Shown piece after piece: positions 52,898 to 61,452 of a DNA stretch of 64,000 nucleotides. The stretch's first letter is position 1. Every line of letters starts with the position of its first letter. The notes below the pieces were generated by a model. That model saw only the letters and a program-made list of their open reading frames with translations, had not been told where the DNA came from and searched no databases. Source of the stretch: JAXMBN01 sp046349875 (lineage in GTDB: Bacteria > Planctomycetota > Planctomycetia > Pirellulales > Pirellulaceae); assembly GCA_046349875.1 (NCBI GenBank), contig JAXMBN010000029.1, positions 12,224 through 76,223 of the forward strand, read 5' to 3'. A program made the translations under genes and the position numbers.

Positions 52898-54160
52898 CTA
52901 CTCTTTCGAAATCGAATACAGAGGCCCAATCACTTCCATTGGGCGAATGTCAAGATATACATTGAGAACCGTATTCGGATCTCCTTTGGCAACGGGCGCA
53001 TCCCAGCTTACCGTATCTTCTCCACGATAAAACCGAAACTCGAATCCTGGCGTATTCCCTTTTCTTGCAGACTCACCATCAAAAGCCAATCCTATCGCTT
53101 CGTTATGAGGCGAATCGACAAGCTTATACATCAAATCAAGAAGTTGCGTATTGGCAAAGATATCGTTGTAAAATTGCTTCAAGAGATAGTAGGGCTTAAA
53201 GGTCTTTGATCTGGGATCGATGCGATCTTCGTCCCTTTTGTCGGGGCCTGGGATCGACTGCATCGTGCTTAGATCAAACTCATCGCCATGACTCAAGAAA
53301 CTCAACCGCAACCCTTTCCAATGGAATCGCGGTTCGCTGGAGTCGCGAGTAGCTTGGCGAGCATCAACGATCACCGCTCCCCGATAGCCCATCACTTTGA
53401 GCTTCTTTTCGTGGTCCAGAACGATGGCGCTATCTTCGTCGATTCCCAATCCCATGGCAAAATCATAGGTTTGCATGGCGACCAATGTCCGACCAAATCG
53501 TCCACGCGTTAAGAAATGTTGATCAACAAACCAATCGTGTGGCAATAAACCAAGACCGTGATCAACTTGTTTGCCCATATGAGCTCCGTTCACCAGAACG
53601 GGCAAGATCTTTTCGGCATCGATGAACATAATACGGCTCATCACCGCAGTGCCAGCGCTCGTTCCTGCAATGGCGCCGCCTCGTTGGTAGACACTTCGAA
53701 TCGCGCGAAGCATGGGTGTCTCGCCCTGTTCATTCACGAAAGCGCGGCGGTAGCGTAGTTGTTCACCTCCTGCCAAAAAAACCGCATCGGCCTTTTCAAT
53801 GCGCGAAACCAAACTTGCATCCTGAACCATCGCTGCCACATCGCATCCTGGCCACTTCTCGCCAAGCGGCACAATGAAAGGATCCAATCCCAAATCGGTC
53901 ATATGCTTGTGAAAGAGCGATCCCGTGCGTTCAGGATATGTACTCGCCGTGGGAAAAATGGCAACTTTTGCTCCTTTACCTCCACAGACTCGAACAAACT
54001 CTTCCCACAACAGCTGATTGTTATCCCGTTCCGCTCCACCAAAGAGCATCAACTTTCCATTCGGTGATGGCTGCGCAAAACAGGGACTGGAAATCATGAT
54101 GACAACGATCAATAGGACCTGAAGAACCGAGCCATAAAAAGATTGCCTTGACGCGATCAC
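52898..54160 (-). CDS. Secreted cyanophycinase-like peptidase (family S51)
   Basis: A 420-aa protein with a signal peptide (hydrophobic VLQVLLIVVIMISSPCFAQ, about residues 12-30) and a cyanophycinase / peptidase S51 core: GKLMLFGGAERDN (near 38), AKVAIFPTASTYPE, ADAVFLAGGEQLRYRR, then GGAIAGTSAGTAVMS (near 163) with the nucleophilic serine of the GTSAG elbow, GLGLLPHDWFVDQHFLTRGRFGR with the catalytic His region, and GIDEDSAIVLD. Family members cleave beta-linked Asp-Arg dipeptides or alpha-aspartyl bonds; the C-terminal 130 residues are an extra domain I cannot name. GTG at 54160 is chosen because GGAGG lies exactly 6 bases upstream and it starts the signal peptide; the longer frame to 54271 has no such site. 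It probably degrades imported or extracellular peptide polymers; the substrate is unproven. Confidence 0.85.
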   Translation of the reverse strand: MIASRQSFYGSVLQVLLIVVIMISSPCFAQPSPNGKLMLFGGAERDNNQLLWEEFVRVCGGKGAKVAIFPTASTYPERTGSLFHKHMTDLGLDPFIVPLGEKWPGCDVAAMVQDASLVSRIEKADAVFLAGGEQLRYRRAFVNEQGETPMLRAIRSVYQRGGAIAGTSAGTAVMSRIMFIDAEKILPVLVNGAHMGKQVDHGLGLLPHDWFVDQHFLTRGRFGRTLVAMQTYDFAMGLGIDEDSAIVLDHEKKLKVMGYRGAVIVDARQATRDSSEPRFHWKGLRLSFLSHGDEFDLSTMQSIPGPDKRDEDRIDPRSKTFKPYYLLKQFYNDIFANTQLLDLMYKLVDSPHNEAIGLAFDGESARKGNTPGFEFRFYRGEDTVSWDAPVAKGDPNTVLNVYLDIRPMEVIGPLYSISKE

Positions 54161-54294
54161 GGAGAGCCTCCAAGGAGGAATCGTCGGAAGACCAACATGA
54201 CATCGATGACCTGTCGACGTCGCACGCTCCATGGTACCACAATTCACCTTCGATAAACACGAACAAGGCATTTAGCTTGTCGGCACCGTCTTTC

Positions 54295-54338
54295 AAAAAA
54301 GAAACCACCGCGTTCGAGCCAAACTCGAACCGGTGGTT
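54295..54338 (-). terminator. Rho-independent terminator of the Hsp20 gene
   Basis: A 15-bp stem with one bulged base (AACCACCG and GTTCGAG pairing with CTCGAAC and CGGTGGTT) is followed on the minus strand by TCTTTTTT, starting 33 bases after the Hsp20 stop. Confidence 0.8.
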
Positions 54339-54371
54339 CTCCAAGAAATCACTCTTCAGAAAGCCAATCGA

Positions 54372-54836
54372 TCAATCAGAGGCTGTTCCACTATTGATCG
54401 TGATCTTCTTCGGCTGCGTCTTCATCACCTTTGGAAGACGCACTTCCAACACGCCATCTTTAAAATCGGCAACGATCTTGTCATGATCCACCGTGTTGGG
54501 AAGCAAGACAGATCGGAAGAATTCACCACTGCTACGCTCCACGCGATGAAAATTCTTCCCTTCTTCTTTATGAACGAGTTCGCGCTTACCGCTGATGGTG
54601 AGGCGATCATCATGAATCTCTAGCTTCACGTCTTCGCTCTTCACACCCGGCAGATCCACGTGCACCAAATACTCTTTCTCCGATTCGGAGATATCGAGCG
54701 ATGGATTGAATCCTTCTTTTCCAAACACCGACGCATTGGTCAATGGTTTGCCCAAAAATCGGTCGAAGATCTGCTCGACTTCATTGGCCCATTCGTTGAT
54801 CGGAAGATTGCGAGGTACAGAATGTGAATTTTTCAT
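54372..54836 (-). CDS. Hsp20/alpha-crystallin family small heat-shock protein
   Basis: A 154-aa holdase chaperone that binds unfolding proteins in the cytoplasm. The alpha-crystallin domain spans about residues 44-140: NPSLDISESEKEYLVHVDLPGVKSEDVKLEIHDDRLTISGKRE, then EFFRSVLLPNTVDHDKIVADFKDGVLEVRLPK. The C-terminal tail has no clear I-x-I motif (it ends KKITINSGTASD, with ITI as the nearest match). I chose ATG 54836 because AAGGA lies about 10 bases upstream; the same frame is open to an ATG at 54938, which would add 34 residues of non-conserved sequence. The region above the start has three TGTCA/TGACA elements. A strong terminator follows; it is monocistronic. Confidence 0.93.
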   Translation of the reverse strand: MKNSHSVPRNLPINEWANEVEQIFDRFLGKPLTNASVFGKEGFNPSLDISESEKEYLVHVDLPGVKSEDVKLEIHDDRLTISGKRELVHKEEGKNFHRVERSSGEFFRSVLLPNTVDHDKIVADFKDGVLEVRLPKVMKTQPKKITINSGTASD

Positions 54837-54915
54837 AAGACTGCCATCCTTTCTGAGAACGACACCAGCCACCAAAACGTATTCGCTGGCGTCCATCGAT
54901 TCTTGGAAACGAACA

Positions 54916-54946
54916 CTGTCAATTTGAATTCCTGTCATTCTGACAG
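54916..54946 (-). promoter_or_regulatory. Candidate operator upstream of the Hsp20 gene
   Basis: CTGTCA (54916-54921), CTGTCA (54932-54937) and TGACAG (54941-54946) cluster here. The last two make a perfect 6-3-6 palindrome. The first two are 16 bp apart. This would suit a dimeric repressor or activator site in the Hsp20 leader or promoter; no CIRCE element was recognised. Confidence 0.35.
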
Positions 54947-55130
54947 CCGGCTGCCGAAGACATATTTAAGACGATGCAACATCCGTGCCAATTGACCTCT
55001 ATCGAATCGTCGGAGCCTCAGCAAGGAACCTTTCACTTCACAACCCGAATCGTTATTTTTAGAGGTTGCGATTGAGTTTTTTGACAAACCGTTGCGTTTC
55101 TTTTGAAGTCGCGTTTGAGAGGATAATCAC

Positions 55131-55230
55131 AACCCGAAGCGTAAGCGAGGGACCGATTTTCGCAGTCTGAGACATCCCTCGCTGACGCGTCGGGTTAAGA
55201 AATAGGTCGTCCCTTGCTGACGTTCGGGTT
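55131..55230. repeat. Cluster of three REP-like palindromic elements
   Basis: One forward copy AACCCGAAGCGTAAGCGAGG (55131-55152, with two more bases GA) and two inverted diverged copies (55175-55196 and 55210-55230) sit in the 447-bp gap between Hsp20 and the HEAT-repeat gene. A partial copy (CAACCCGAATCG) is near 55040. Copies 1 and 2 can pair into a long stem. These are REP-type intergenic repeats rather than genes; the remainder of 54947-55283 shows no coding sequence. Confidence 0.6.
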
Positions 55231-55283
55231 ATGGAAGAAAGCGATGCGAAGGTCCACTATTCAGAAGCAAAACGTCAAACCGA

Positions 55284-56906
55284 CTAGTTAAAGGTTCGCA
55301 ATATCTTGCGACCTTTGTAGATCGAATAAACATCTTCCGGTCGCAAGGGTCGCGTCGACCGCTTCTCCGGAAACCACACGATCTCGAGACCGTCCGTGAC
55401 AACGGTTCCGGCAACCTCTCCCTTATGAGCACTTGCTACGAGGGCTCGCTCGCCAACAAAGAAGCCCAAGAACAAAGGCCGAATATCGTCATAGCCTTCT
55501 TGGCGTAGATAGGTTTCCATTTTGCGAGCTTCCGCATCCTGCGCGCTGTTGAAGTGAAACGATTCGACCTCATAGATGTCATGATGCTCGGCACACCAAC
55601 CAGCAAACGCTGCAAAGATATCTTCTTCTGATAGGTCTCCCAAATCGGCTGCAAACGAATGGACAATCGGCCCCGCCATACCGATGTTGCTGAACTCGCA
55701 ATCGGGAAACCGATAACTATATCGGAACAAATAGCACTCTTGAGGATCTTCAAAACCTGGCCAATACAAGGTCTGTTGGCAAATCAATTCGATATCTGTT
55801 GGTGGAAGACTCATTTGCGTCGGCTGGCTGAGCCAAATGGAAAGCTCGGACTCGGCAACGGCCACAGGACTTTTCCAAGACTCTTCCACTTGATCTTCGA
55901 GTCCCAATTCGCGGCAATACTGAAGTACGCGCAATCTGGTTGCATGATCCTTGGCAAAATCTAATAAAGCCTTCTTGCCTGCTTCATCGCCCAATCGTGC
56001 CAATGCCGCAGCAGCTTCCACTTGCACGCGACGATGACGGAGTTGCATGGCTTGATTCAATTTGGGAATAGCAGCTTGATCTCCCATGAGCCCAACGGCA
56101 TCGCAAGCGGATACACAGAGCGCCACCGATTCATTCAGCACATGTTGAATCGCTTCGACACTCTCACCAAACTTCCGAGGATCTTCCTCCATCACACCCA
56201 TGCGAGCCACCACTCCACCTAGCAATTGCAGCAAGCTAGCTTGCATGCTTTTCATGGGGTGTTCGGTTGCCATCTTCGATCGTACAACATAGTTTCCAAG
56301 ATCGAGAAAAGGAGAGACGGTTGTTGAGTGATGCAATCCTTCCAGAAGCTTCGGAAAGACCCAATCGATCTTCCAAGCGGTCGATCGCATCAAGGGACTG
56401 ATTGCCAACGCCGTTCCCGACCAATCATGCGGTGGCAACTTGAGCAAAACCTCTACTAGTAACTTGATGGCGTGTTCGTTGCGATTCCATGATAAGCATT
56501 GAAGCAGAGCCCCCTCTGCAGCGATGCACTTGCGAACGTAGATCGACTGATACAAACGTGCGGATTGCTCGGCCACCAAGAGATCGATCGAAGCATCTTG
56601 CGATTCGGCCGAATCAAACAATAGCTTCAAGTACCATGAAGCAATGCGAGGCAGAATCGTTTGGAGTCGCCCATGCAAAGCGTCGGATTCCGGCGTGGCG
56701 GCCTGCGGTGTTTTCCGAAGATATGCGATTAGCTGTTCGGCGAGAGGAAAGACCCAAGACCACTCCGCTGGATCACGAAGCCTTCGAGCCTGTTCCTCTT
56801 GGGAGTAGCTCTCCCATTCTTCGATTCCAGCTACCCATTCCATCATGGGTTCTACCCAAGTATCTGCGGTAGGGTCGTACTCAAATGTGGGTTCAGAAAG
56901 GCTCAT
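55284..56906 (-). CDS. HEAT-repeat protein with uncharacterised C-terminal domain
   Basis: A 540-aa soluble protein with no signal peptide. The first two-thirds are helical. ALCVSACDAVGLMGDQAAIPKLNQAMQLRHRRVQVEAAAALARLGDEAGKKALLDFA (about residues 270-330) is a clear pair of HEAT/PBS-lyase-type repeats. The C-terminal 160 residues (from LPPTDIELICQQTLYWPGFEDPQECYLFRY) form a separate alpha/beta domain rich in acidic and aromatic residues, ending VYSIYKGRKILRTFN; I do not recognise it by name. ATG at 56906 is preferred; the frame extends to 56957 without better support. It follows a 61-aa gene on the same strand by 67 bases, so they are likely one transcript. HEAT repeats suggest a protein-binding scaffold; the function is unknown. 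Confidence 0.8.
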   Translation of the reverse strand: MSLSEPTFEYDPTADTWVEPMMEWVAGIEEWESYSQEEQARRLRDPAEWSWVFPLAEQLIAYLRKTPQAATPESDALHGRLQTILPRIASWYLKLLFDSAESQDASIDLLVAEQSARLYQSIYVRKCIAAEGALLQCLSWNRNEHAIKLLVEVLLKLPPHDWSGTALAISPLMRSTAWKIDWVFPKLLEGLHHSTTVSPFLDLGNYVVRSKMATEHPMKSMQASLLQLLGGVVARMGVMEEDPRKFGESVEAIQHVLNESVALCVSACDAVGLMGDQAAIPKLNQAMQLRHRRVQVEAAAALARLGDEAGKKALLDFAKDHATRLRVLQYCRELGLEDQVEESWKSPVAVAESELSIWLSQPTQMSLPPTDIELICQQTLYWPGFEDPQECYLFRYSYRFPDCEFSNIGMAGPIVHSFAADLGDLSEEDIFAAFAGWCAEHHDIYEVESFHFNSAQDAEARKMETYLRQEGYDDIRPLFLGFFVGERALVASAHKGEVAGTVVTDGLEIVWFPEKRSTRPLRPEDVYSIYKGRKILRTFN

Positions 56907-56973
56907 ATGGGACTCGCGACAATTCCATGGATCGGGGACCTCCATGGGCAAACACAATCTTCCGAAAGCTCCC

Positions 56974-57159
56974 CTAGATTTCCAGCTCTAGCTCGATGTT
57001 GCCCAGGTGATCGGTCCCCGGGATTGCATCGAGCCAGTTTTTATGCTGCTGGCGAACCTTTTGTGCCGAATCCAGGCATCGAAGATTGACCAAGCCGCTC
57101 TGCCAAGATACCGTAGGGGCGTCTGAATCGGATATGCCTATTTCGAGACGTCTCGCCAT
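56974..57159 (-). CDS. Small protein with strong ribosome-binding site (61 aa)
   Basis: Unknown function. The ATG at 57159 is preceded by GGAGGAGGG almost directly upstream (2-3 bases from the start), one of the strongest Shine-Dalgarno sequences in the window, which is why I accept so short a frame. The product is MARRLEIGISDSDAPTVSWQ, a central helical stretch with QKVRQQHKNWLDAIPG, and an acidic end NIELELEI. It has no Cys pair, no membrane segment and no signal peptide. The HEAT-repeat gene begins 67 bases downstream, so the two look like a two-gene operon divergent from the DEAD-box helicase. It may be a partner or regulator of the HEAT protein (inference). Confidence 0.6.
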   Translation of the reverse strand: MARRLEIGISDSDAPTVSWQSGLVNLRCLDSAQKVRQQHKNWLDAIPGTDHLGNIELELEI

Positions 57160-57232
57160 ATCCCTCCTCCGATGTTCGATTCAGCCGATTGATCTCTCTA
57201 TTTGCACAAGGATTTTCTCAATCCCTACTTCC

Positions 57233-58537
57233 ATGGAAGCTGCTCCCGTCGAAAGTTTCTCGCAGCTGGGCCTCTCGAAAGTGATGCTGCGAGCCCTAAA
57301 GAAGGTCGGTTATACCAAACCCAGCCCTATCCAAGCTGCGCTCATTCCCCCGGCTCTCGATGGCTTCGATGTCATCGGACAAGCTCGAACCGGTACGGGA
57401 AAGACTGCTTCATTCGCCATTCCAATCCTGGAACAGCTCGATCCCCTTTCAGAAAACCCGCTACCTCAAGCCATCATCTTGGTCCCGACGCGTGAACTTG
57501 CAACGCAAGTGCATGGCGAGATTCTTCGATTGGCGCATGGCTGCCCCACCGAAGCCGTCGTATTGTGCGGTGGAAAACAAATGCACCAACAGTTGCGGTC
57601 CTTGAAAAATGGTGTCCAAATCGTTGTTGGCACGCCAGGCCGCGTGCTCGATCACATTCAGCGAGGAACGCTCAAACTAGGAAACATCTGGTGCGTGGTA
57701 CTCGACGAAGCCGACCGCATGTTGGACATCGGGTTCCGTCCGGATATCGAACGCATCCTTCGCAAGTGCCCTGAAGAACGGCAGACTTTGCTGCTCAGTG
57801 CTACCTTGGCTCCTGAAATACGTAGCCTTGCCGATCGCTACCTCTTCGAACCCGTTCGCATCGATTGCTCCAAACGCGACGTTTCGGTAGAGACCATTGA
57901 GCAACACTATATCTACGTCGATCGCCATGAAAAAGTGGATCTGTTGATCAAACTGCTTCGCCGTGAAGTACCGCCGCAAGCCATCATTTTCTGCCGTACC
58001 AAAATTGGGACAGCCAAGTTACACCGCCGACTCGAAAAGGAATTTGCCGGCGATCCCGTGCTTGGGAAAATGAAACTAGAAACGATTCATGGCAACATGA
58101 CTCAACCCCAACGCGATCGAGTATTTCAGAATTTGCGAGCCAACAAGATTCAATTGCTTGTGGCGACGGATGTGGTTGGTCGAGGCATCGACGTGTCGAC
58201 CATTTCTCACATCATCAACTTCGACATTCCTCAAGATTGTGACGACTATGTCCATCGCGTTGGTCGCACAGGTCGCATGGGACGCGAAGGGGTAGCCTAC
58301 ACCTTCGTTTGCAAAGACGAAGGCCCACAACTCACTGAGATCGAGCTTCGCATCAACCGCGAATTGATTCGTGACTTCATCGATGGCGCCCCCGAGGTAA
58401 CGCTGGATGCACCCTCGACACCCGCTGTGAAAGAGCCATCTGAAACTGATCAACCCTCCGCGGAACGAAAGAAGCTCTTCAGGCTTCGACGTCCAATTAG
58501 CGCGCGTTTAGCCAGAATGAATGCTCGCCCCGAGTAA
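57233..58537 (+). CDS. DEAD-box ATP-dependent RNA helicase
   Basis: A 434-aa RNA helicase of the RhlE/CshA type. Motifs: Q motif GYTKPSPIQ (residues 26-34), Walker A ARTGTGKT (51-58), PTRELATQV, GTPGRVLDH, DEAD box VLDEADRMLDIGF, SAT, then the second RecA domain with IIFCRTK, HGNMTQPQRDRV, ATDVVGRGIDV and HRVGRTGRMGR (motif VI). The C-terminal tail of about 50 residues is short, basic and Ser/Arg-rich (KKLFRLRRPISARLARMNARPE), not a DbpA-like RNA-binding domain. It unwinds RNA in ribosome assembly or mRNA decay. ATG at 57233 matches the family start; the open frame to 57086 adds an implausible N-terminus. Cytoplasmic. Confidence 0.95.
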   Translation: MEAAPVESFSQLGLSKVMLRALKKVGYTKPSPIQAALIPPALDGFDVIGQARTGTGKTASFAIPILEQLDPLSENPLPQAIILVPTRELATQVHGEILRLAHGCPTEAVVLCGGKQMHQQLRSLKNGVQIVVGTPGRVLDHIQRGTLKLGNIWCVVLDEADRMLDIGFRPDIERILRKCPEERQTLLLSATLAPEIRSLADRYLFEPVRIDCSKRDVSVETIEQHYIYVDRHEKVDLLIKLLRREVPPQAIIFCRTKIGTAKLHRRLEKEFAGDPVLGKMKLETIHGNMTQPQRDRVFQNLRANKIQLLVATDVVGRGIDVSTISHIINFDIPQDCDDYVHRVGRTGRMGREGVAYTFVCKDEGPQLTEIELRINRELIRDFIDGAPEVTLDAPSTPAVKEPSETDQPSAERKKLFRLRRPISARLARMNARPE

Positions 58538-58563
58538 TCTCTCGTCGCAAAAGGGCTTTCGAA

Positions 58564-60048
58564 CTAAGGGCGATCCGATCCACTGGATCCTATCGAAGGC
58601 ACCTCATCCAATAGGATGATCTTGGCCTCGGCATCCGTCACCGACAAAACGCCCAATACCATCACTTTGCCAACATCATATCGACTACCGATCTTGGATT
58701 CGGATTCACCTAATCCCAAGGATCGCTCTAAAACCCATTGGCGATCGCGTATCTTGAGGGGATCTTTCGCTTGAATGACGAGCTTTCCGTCTTCGGATGA
58801 TACCGACTGGACATCGATCACTAATGCGATTCCGCTACCATCGGTTCCTTCCGACTTAATCGGTCCACCAACACCGATCAACTTGACCGCTGCGGCATCC
58901 CGAGCATGCTCTTGCAAGAGTTGATGGCACTTCTCAATCCAAACGCGATCTTGCGGAAATCGAAGCGCGGATCTTTGACGCGCCACTTCCATGGCAGCCA
59001 AGACGTATGCACTATTCAATGACTTTTTGATTTCACTCGAATCCCCTTGGTAATCAACGACGGCCGCCTTGGCATTCTCCCACTGATCCAATGCCGAGGC
59101 GAAGGGTAACTTCGGAGGTGCACCAACGGCATCTTCGGGCGGAGGCAAAACAGATACTTCTGCATTCGCTGCTTTCTTGTCACCGACCATCGGCTTATCG
59201 CTCTCTTGTTTCTCGAGCACTGCGGTCTTGTCATCGGGAGTTTTGGGAGGCGTCACGATGCTGGGTGCTGTCTTCGCAGGAGATTCGACAGATTCACTCT
59301 TTCCCTTCGGCTGAGACGATTCCGTTGGCTCGTTCTGTTTGGGCTCCGATGGTTCGACATCAAACTTCGAAAGATTGGGAAAGTCTCCCTGATCCCATGT
59401 TGTAAAATCGCGATCAACTTTCGAAGGCCGATTTCGATGAAACTTCTGTGGCACGATCCAAGGAACATATTCGGCGACGGTTGGTCCCGCGTCAGCAACA
59501 TCCTTGCCGAATCCATACCAAAGAATCAACAACGATACGGGAATGGCCGCAAAGCCACCCAACACCACCTGCAAAACACTTGCGATAGGCGACTTGGCTG
59601 CACGACGTCGTCGCTGGAATTCTTCATGCGTGATCGGCTTGAATTTTTCCCATTGGATTGGCTTTCCATGTTCTTCTTCGGCAGCCTCAGGAGCGTGAGC
59701 ATCTTCGGGTGCTAACTTGAGTTCGCCGTCGTGCGAAGTTACGGAATCGTCAATCGATACGGGATAGGGCGAAACATGGTGCCGTGGATGCGATTCATGA
59801 CGGTCTCCATGAAGACCAAGCCCATGATGTGCTGGTGATTCCTCGACAGGGCGAGTCTGAAAATCGGCAAAGAGATCCTCTCCACCTGGATCCTCGATCA
59901 CCATCCAAGCTCGATGAGCCCCTTGCACGAGATCGTAAGCAACGATTTCATGCTGACACAGAGGGCATCGAAGCTTGGCACTTCCGGATGCTTGCAAAGG
60001 AGGCTGAAGCATCTTGTGACACGATGGACACGGAAACAGCACCTGCAT
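58564..60048 (-). CDS. Zinc-ribbon, single-pass membrane protein of unknown function
   Basis: A 494-aa protein I cannot assign to a named family. The N-terminus carries a zinc ribbon of CxxC-17-CxxC form (Cys7, Cys10, Cys28, Cys31). Then comes a His- and acid-rich linker (about 60-120), a basic EEFQRRRRAAKS segment and one transmembrane helix (IASVLQVVLGGFAAIPVSLLILWYGFG, about 155-182). A long Pro/Lys/Glu/Ser-rich linker (about 225-310) follows, and a C-terminal folded domain (SALDQWENAKAAVVDYQG ... KIILLDEVPSIG, about 315-494). The zinc ribbon would be cytoplasmic and the C-terminal domain on the other side. ATG at 60048 has GAGGG 7 bases upstream. Similar ribbon-plus-TM architectures are common in planctomycetes. 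The gene is convergent with the DEAD-box helicase. Confidence 0.8.
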   Translation of the reverse strand: MQVLFPCPSCHKMLQPPLQASGSAKLRCPLCQHEIVAYDLVQGAHRAWMVIEDPGGEDLFADFQTRPVEESPAHHGLGLHGDRHESHPRHHVSPYPVSIDDSVTSHDGELKLAPEDAHAPEAAEEEHGKPIQWEKFKPITHEEFQRRRRAAKSPIASVLQVVLGGFAAIPVSLLILWYGFGKDVADAGPTVAEYVPWIVPQKFHRNRPSKVDRDFTTWDQGDFPNLSKFDVEPSEPKQNEPTESSQPKGKSESVESPAKTAPSIVTPPKTPDDKTAVLEKQESDKPMVGDKKAANAEVSVLPPPEDAVGAPPKLPFASALDQWENAKAAVVDYQGDSSEIKKSLNSAYVLAAMEVARQRSALRFPQDRVWIEKCHQLLQEHARDAAAVKLIGVGGPIKSEGTDGSGIALVIDVQSVSSEDGKLVIQAKDPLKIRDRQWVLERSLGLGESESKIGSRYDVGKVMVLGVLSVTDAEAKIILLDEVPSIGSSGSDRP

Positions 60049-60107
60049 AGAAAACCCTCTTTCCCTTGAAAGCGATTGGGCGCCGACCTCTATCCCAAAA
60101 CGATCGC

Positions 60108-60283
60108 TTAACCCAATCGCTCAGCTTCTTCCAATGATAGGATATTCCTGGCGGTATCGATAGAATCTTGCACCAACACGGGAGGCAATTGAACAGGCAC
60201 ACCGGTCAAGAAAACGTTTTGGACAAAATGACGCAATCCTGCGGGGGGATTTGTCCAATCTTCTTAGAAACGATCGCCGTCAT
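60108..60283 (-). pseudogene. Candidate 58-aa gene with a one-base deletion
   Basis: Two overlapping frames each look coding: MTAIVSKKIGQI from the ATG at 60283, and PPAGLRHFVQNVFLTGVP continuing VQLPPVLVQDSIDTARNILS to LEEAERLG and a TAA at 60108. They are offset by one base at a run of six Cs (six Gs on the plus strand, 60243-60248). With a seventh C they form a continuous 58-aa protein; the present length, 176 nt, is one short of 59 codons. It sits 60 bases upstream of the zinc-ribbon membrane protein on the same strand. I recognise no family. It could be a real pseudogene, a homopolymer sequencing error or a coincidence of frames. Confidence 0.4.
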
Positions 60284-60390
60284 CAAATCGGTTTGCACAC
60301 CCTTAGGAAGGACGAATATTCCCGATAATTACTCGCGGAACGCGACCGCGAAACCGCGATAGGGTTGCAGCAATCGCAATCTAGGGAGAC

Positions 60391-61452
60391 TCAATGTTGC
60401 TGCAGCGACTTCGCAAGGCCGCAAGCAGCTTCTGCCGGATCGTCCGCGTTCCAGATGGCTTGCTGCAAAGCGACGCGATAGAATCCAGTTCGCAGTACCA
60501 TCTCAAGATTTTCGCGATGAATTCCTCCAATCGCAAACGCAGGTACATCGAATTGCTCATGCACCGCTCGTAGGAAATCCGTTCCTGCAAAATCTTGAAA
60601 GGATTTGGTAGAGGAAGGAAAGGTGGGTCCACATCCGATATAGCTTGCCCCCGCATTCACCGCTTCTCTCGCTTGCTCCAAATCGTGCGTTGACACTCCG
60701 ATCCACATGGAATGGCCCACGATTCGATACACTTCGTCGAACGGGAGATCCTCCTGCCCCACATGAACCCCATGAGCCTTCACCATCATGGCGATATCCA
60801 CGCGATCGTTGATGACGAGAAATTTCCCCAATGCATCGACCACTGATTTTGCTCGTTGAGCATAAGCTAATAGGGTGCGATCATCGATGGACTTATCGCG
60901 TATCTGAACGATATCCACCCCAGACCTACAAACGGCCGCCAGTCGAGTTTCAAAGGTATCGATAGGCAGCTTGCAATCGACCAACAGATACAATCGTGCC
61001 CAATCTGGTACGTTCTTTTTTGTTGGATTCAAACTCTGCCCAAGAACCAGAACTGTTTCCGCGCAAAGGTCGTAAGTAAGATATCGAATGCGTGAAAATC
61101 GATGCGACACTTCCACATCGATCAACTTGGAAAACTCTTCCAAACATCGCAACGACTGTTGAAGCCGACCCGAAGCAGCTTGAGCCACTTCCATCATTCC
61201 GTTTCGCTTCCATTCTTGAACCGTATCGATCGACGTTCCAACATCCTCGGCCGTATTGCGAGCCTCCAAGAGGAGAGTCGCATCGAATAATCCGATACTG
61301 CTCTGCAGATCGTGGCGTAGCTCCTTGAACCGTTGAGACAAGGTGGGATGATTCAAGACCATCCTGGCGATTTCTTCGAGTGTTCGCATTCCTTCCGAAG
61401 CGCGATTGGCATTGGCATCTAGAATTCGATAAGTGGCTCGCAGTTCATCCAC
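60391..61452 (-). CDS. thiE: Thiamine-phosphate synthase with N-terminal ThiD2 domain
   Basis: A 353-aa fusion. The N-terminal ThiD2-type domain (about residues 1-130) has the family signature YRILDANANRASEGMRTLEEIAR and LRHDLQSSI...ARNTAEDVGT. The C-terminal ThiE domain (about 148-353) has YLLVDCKL, VDIVQIRDKSIDDRTLL, FLVINDRVDIAMMVKAHGVHVGQEDLP, GCGPTFPSSTKS and AIGGIHREN, the hydroxymethylpyrimidine-PP and phosphate-binding loops. It couples HMP-PP with thiazole phosphate to give thiamine phosphate in the cytoplasm. The start is GTG at 61452; the Shine-Dalgarno is weak. The 366-bp upstream stretch (61453-61818) shows no coding sequence and no THI-box sequences, so no TPP riboswitch is claimed. 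The unlinked single-gene setting is common for planctomycete thiE. Confidence 0.93.
   Translation of the reverse strand: MDELRATYRILDANANRASEGMRTLEEIARMVLNHPTLSQRFKELRHDLQSSIGLFDATLLLEARNTAEDVGTSIDTVQEWKRNGMMEVAQAASGRLQQSLRCLEEFSKLIDVEVSHRFSRIRYLTYDLCAETVLVLGQSLNPTKKNVPDWARLYLLVDCKLPIDTFETRLAAVCRSGVDIVQIRDKSIDDRTLLAYAQRAKSVVDALGKFLVINDRVDIAMMVKAHGVHVGQEDLPFDEVYRIVGHSMWIGVSTHDLEQAREAVNAGASYIGCGPTFPSSTKSFQDFAGTDFLRAVHEQFDVPAFAIGGIHRENLEMVLRTGFYRVALQQAIWNADDPAEAACGLAKSLQQH

Noticed and set aside
60168..60362. 64-codon plus-strand frame
   Set aside because: It is antisense to the better-supported 58-aa minus-strand candidate and has no start signal.
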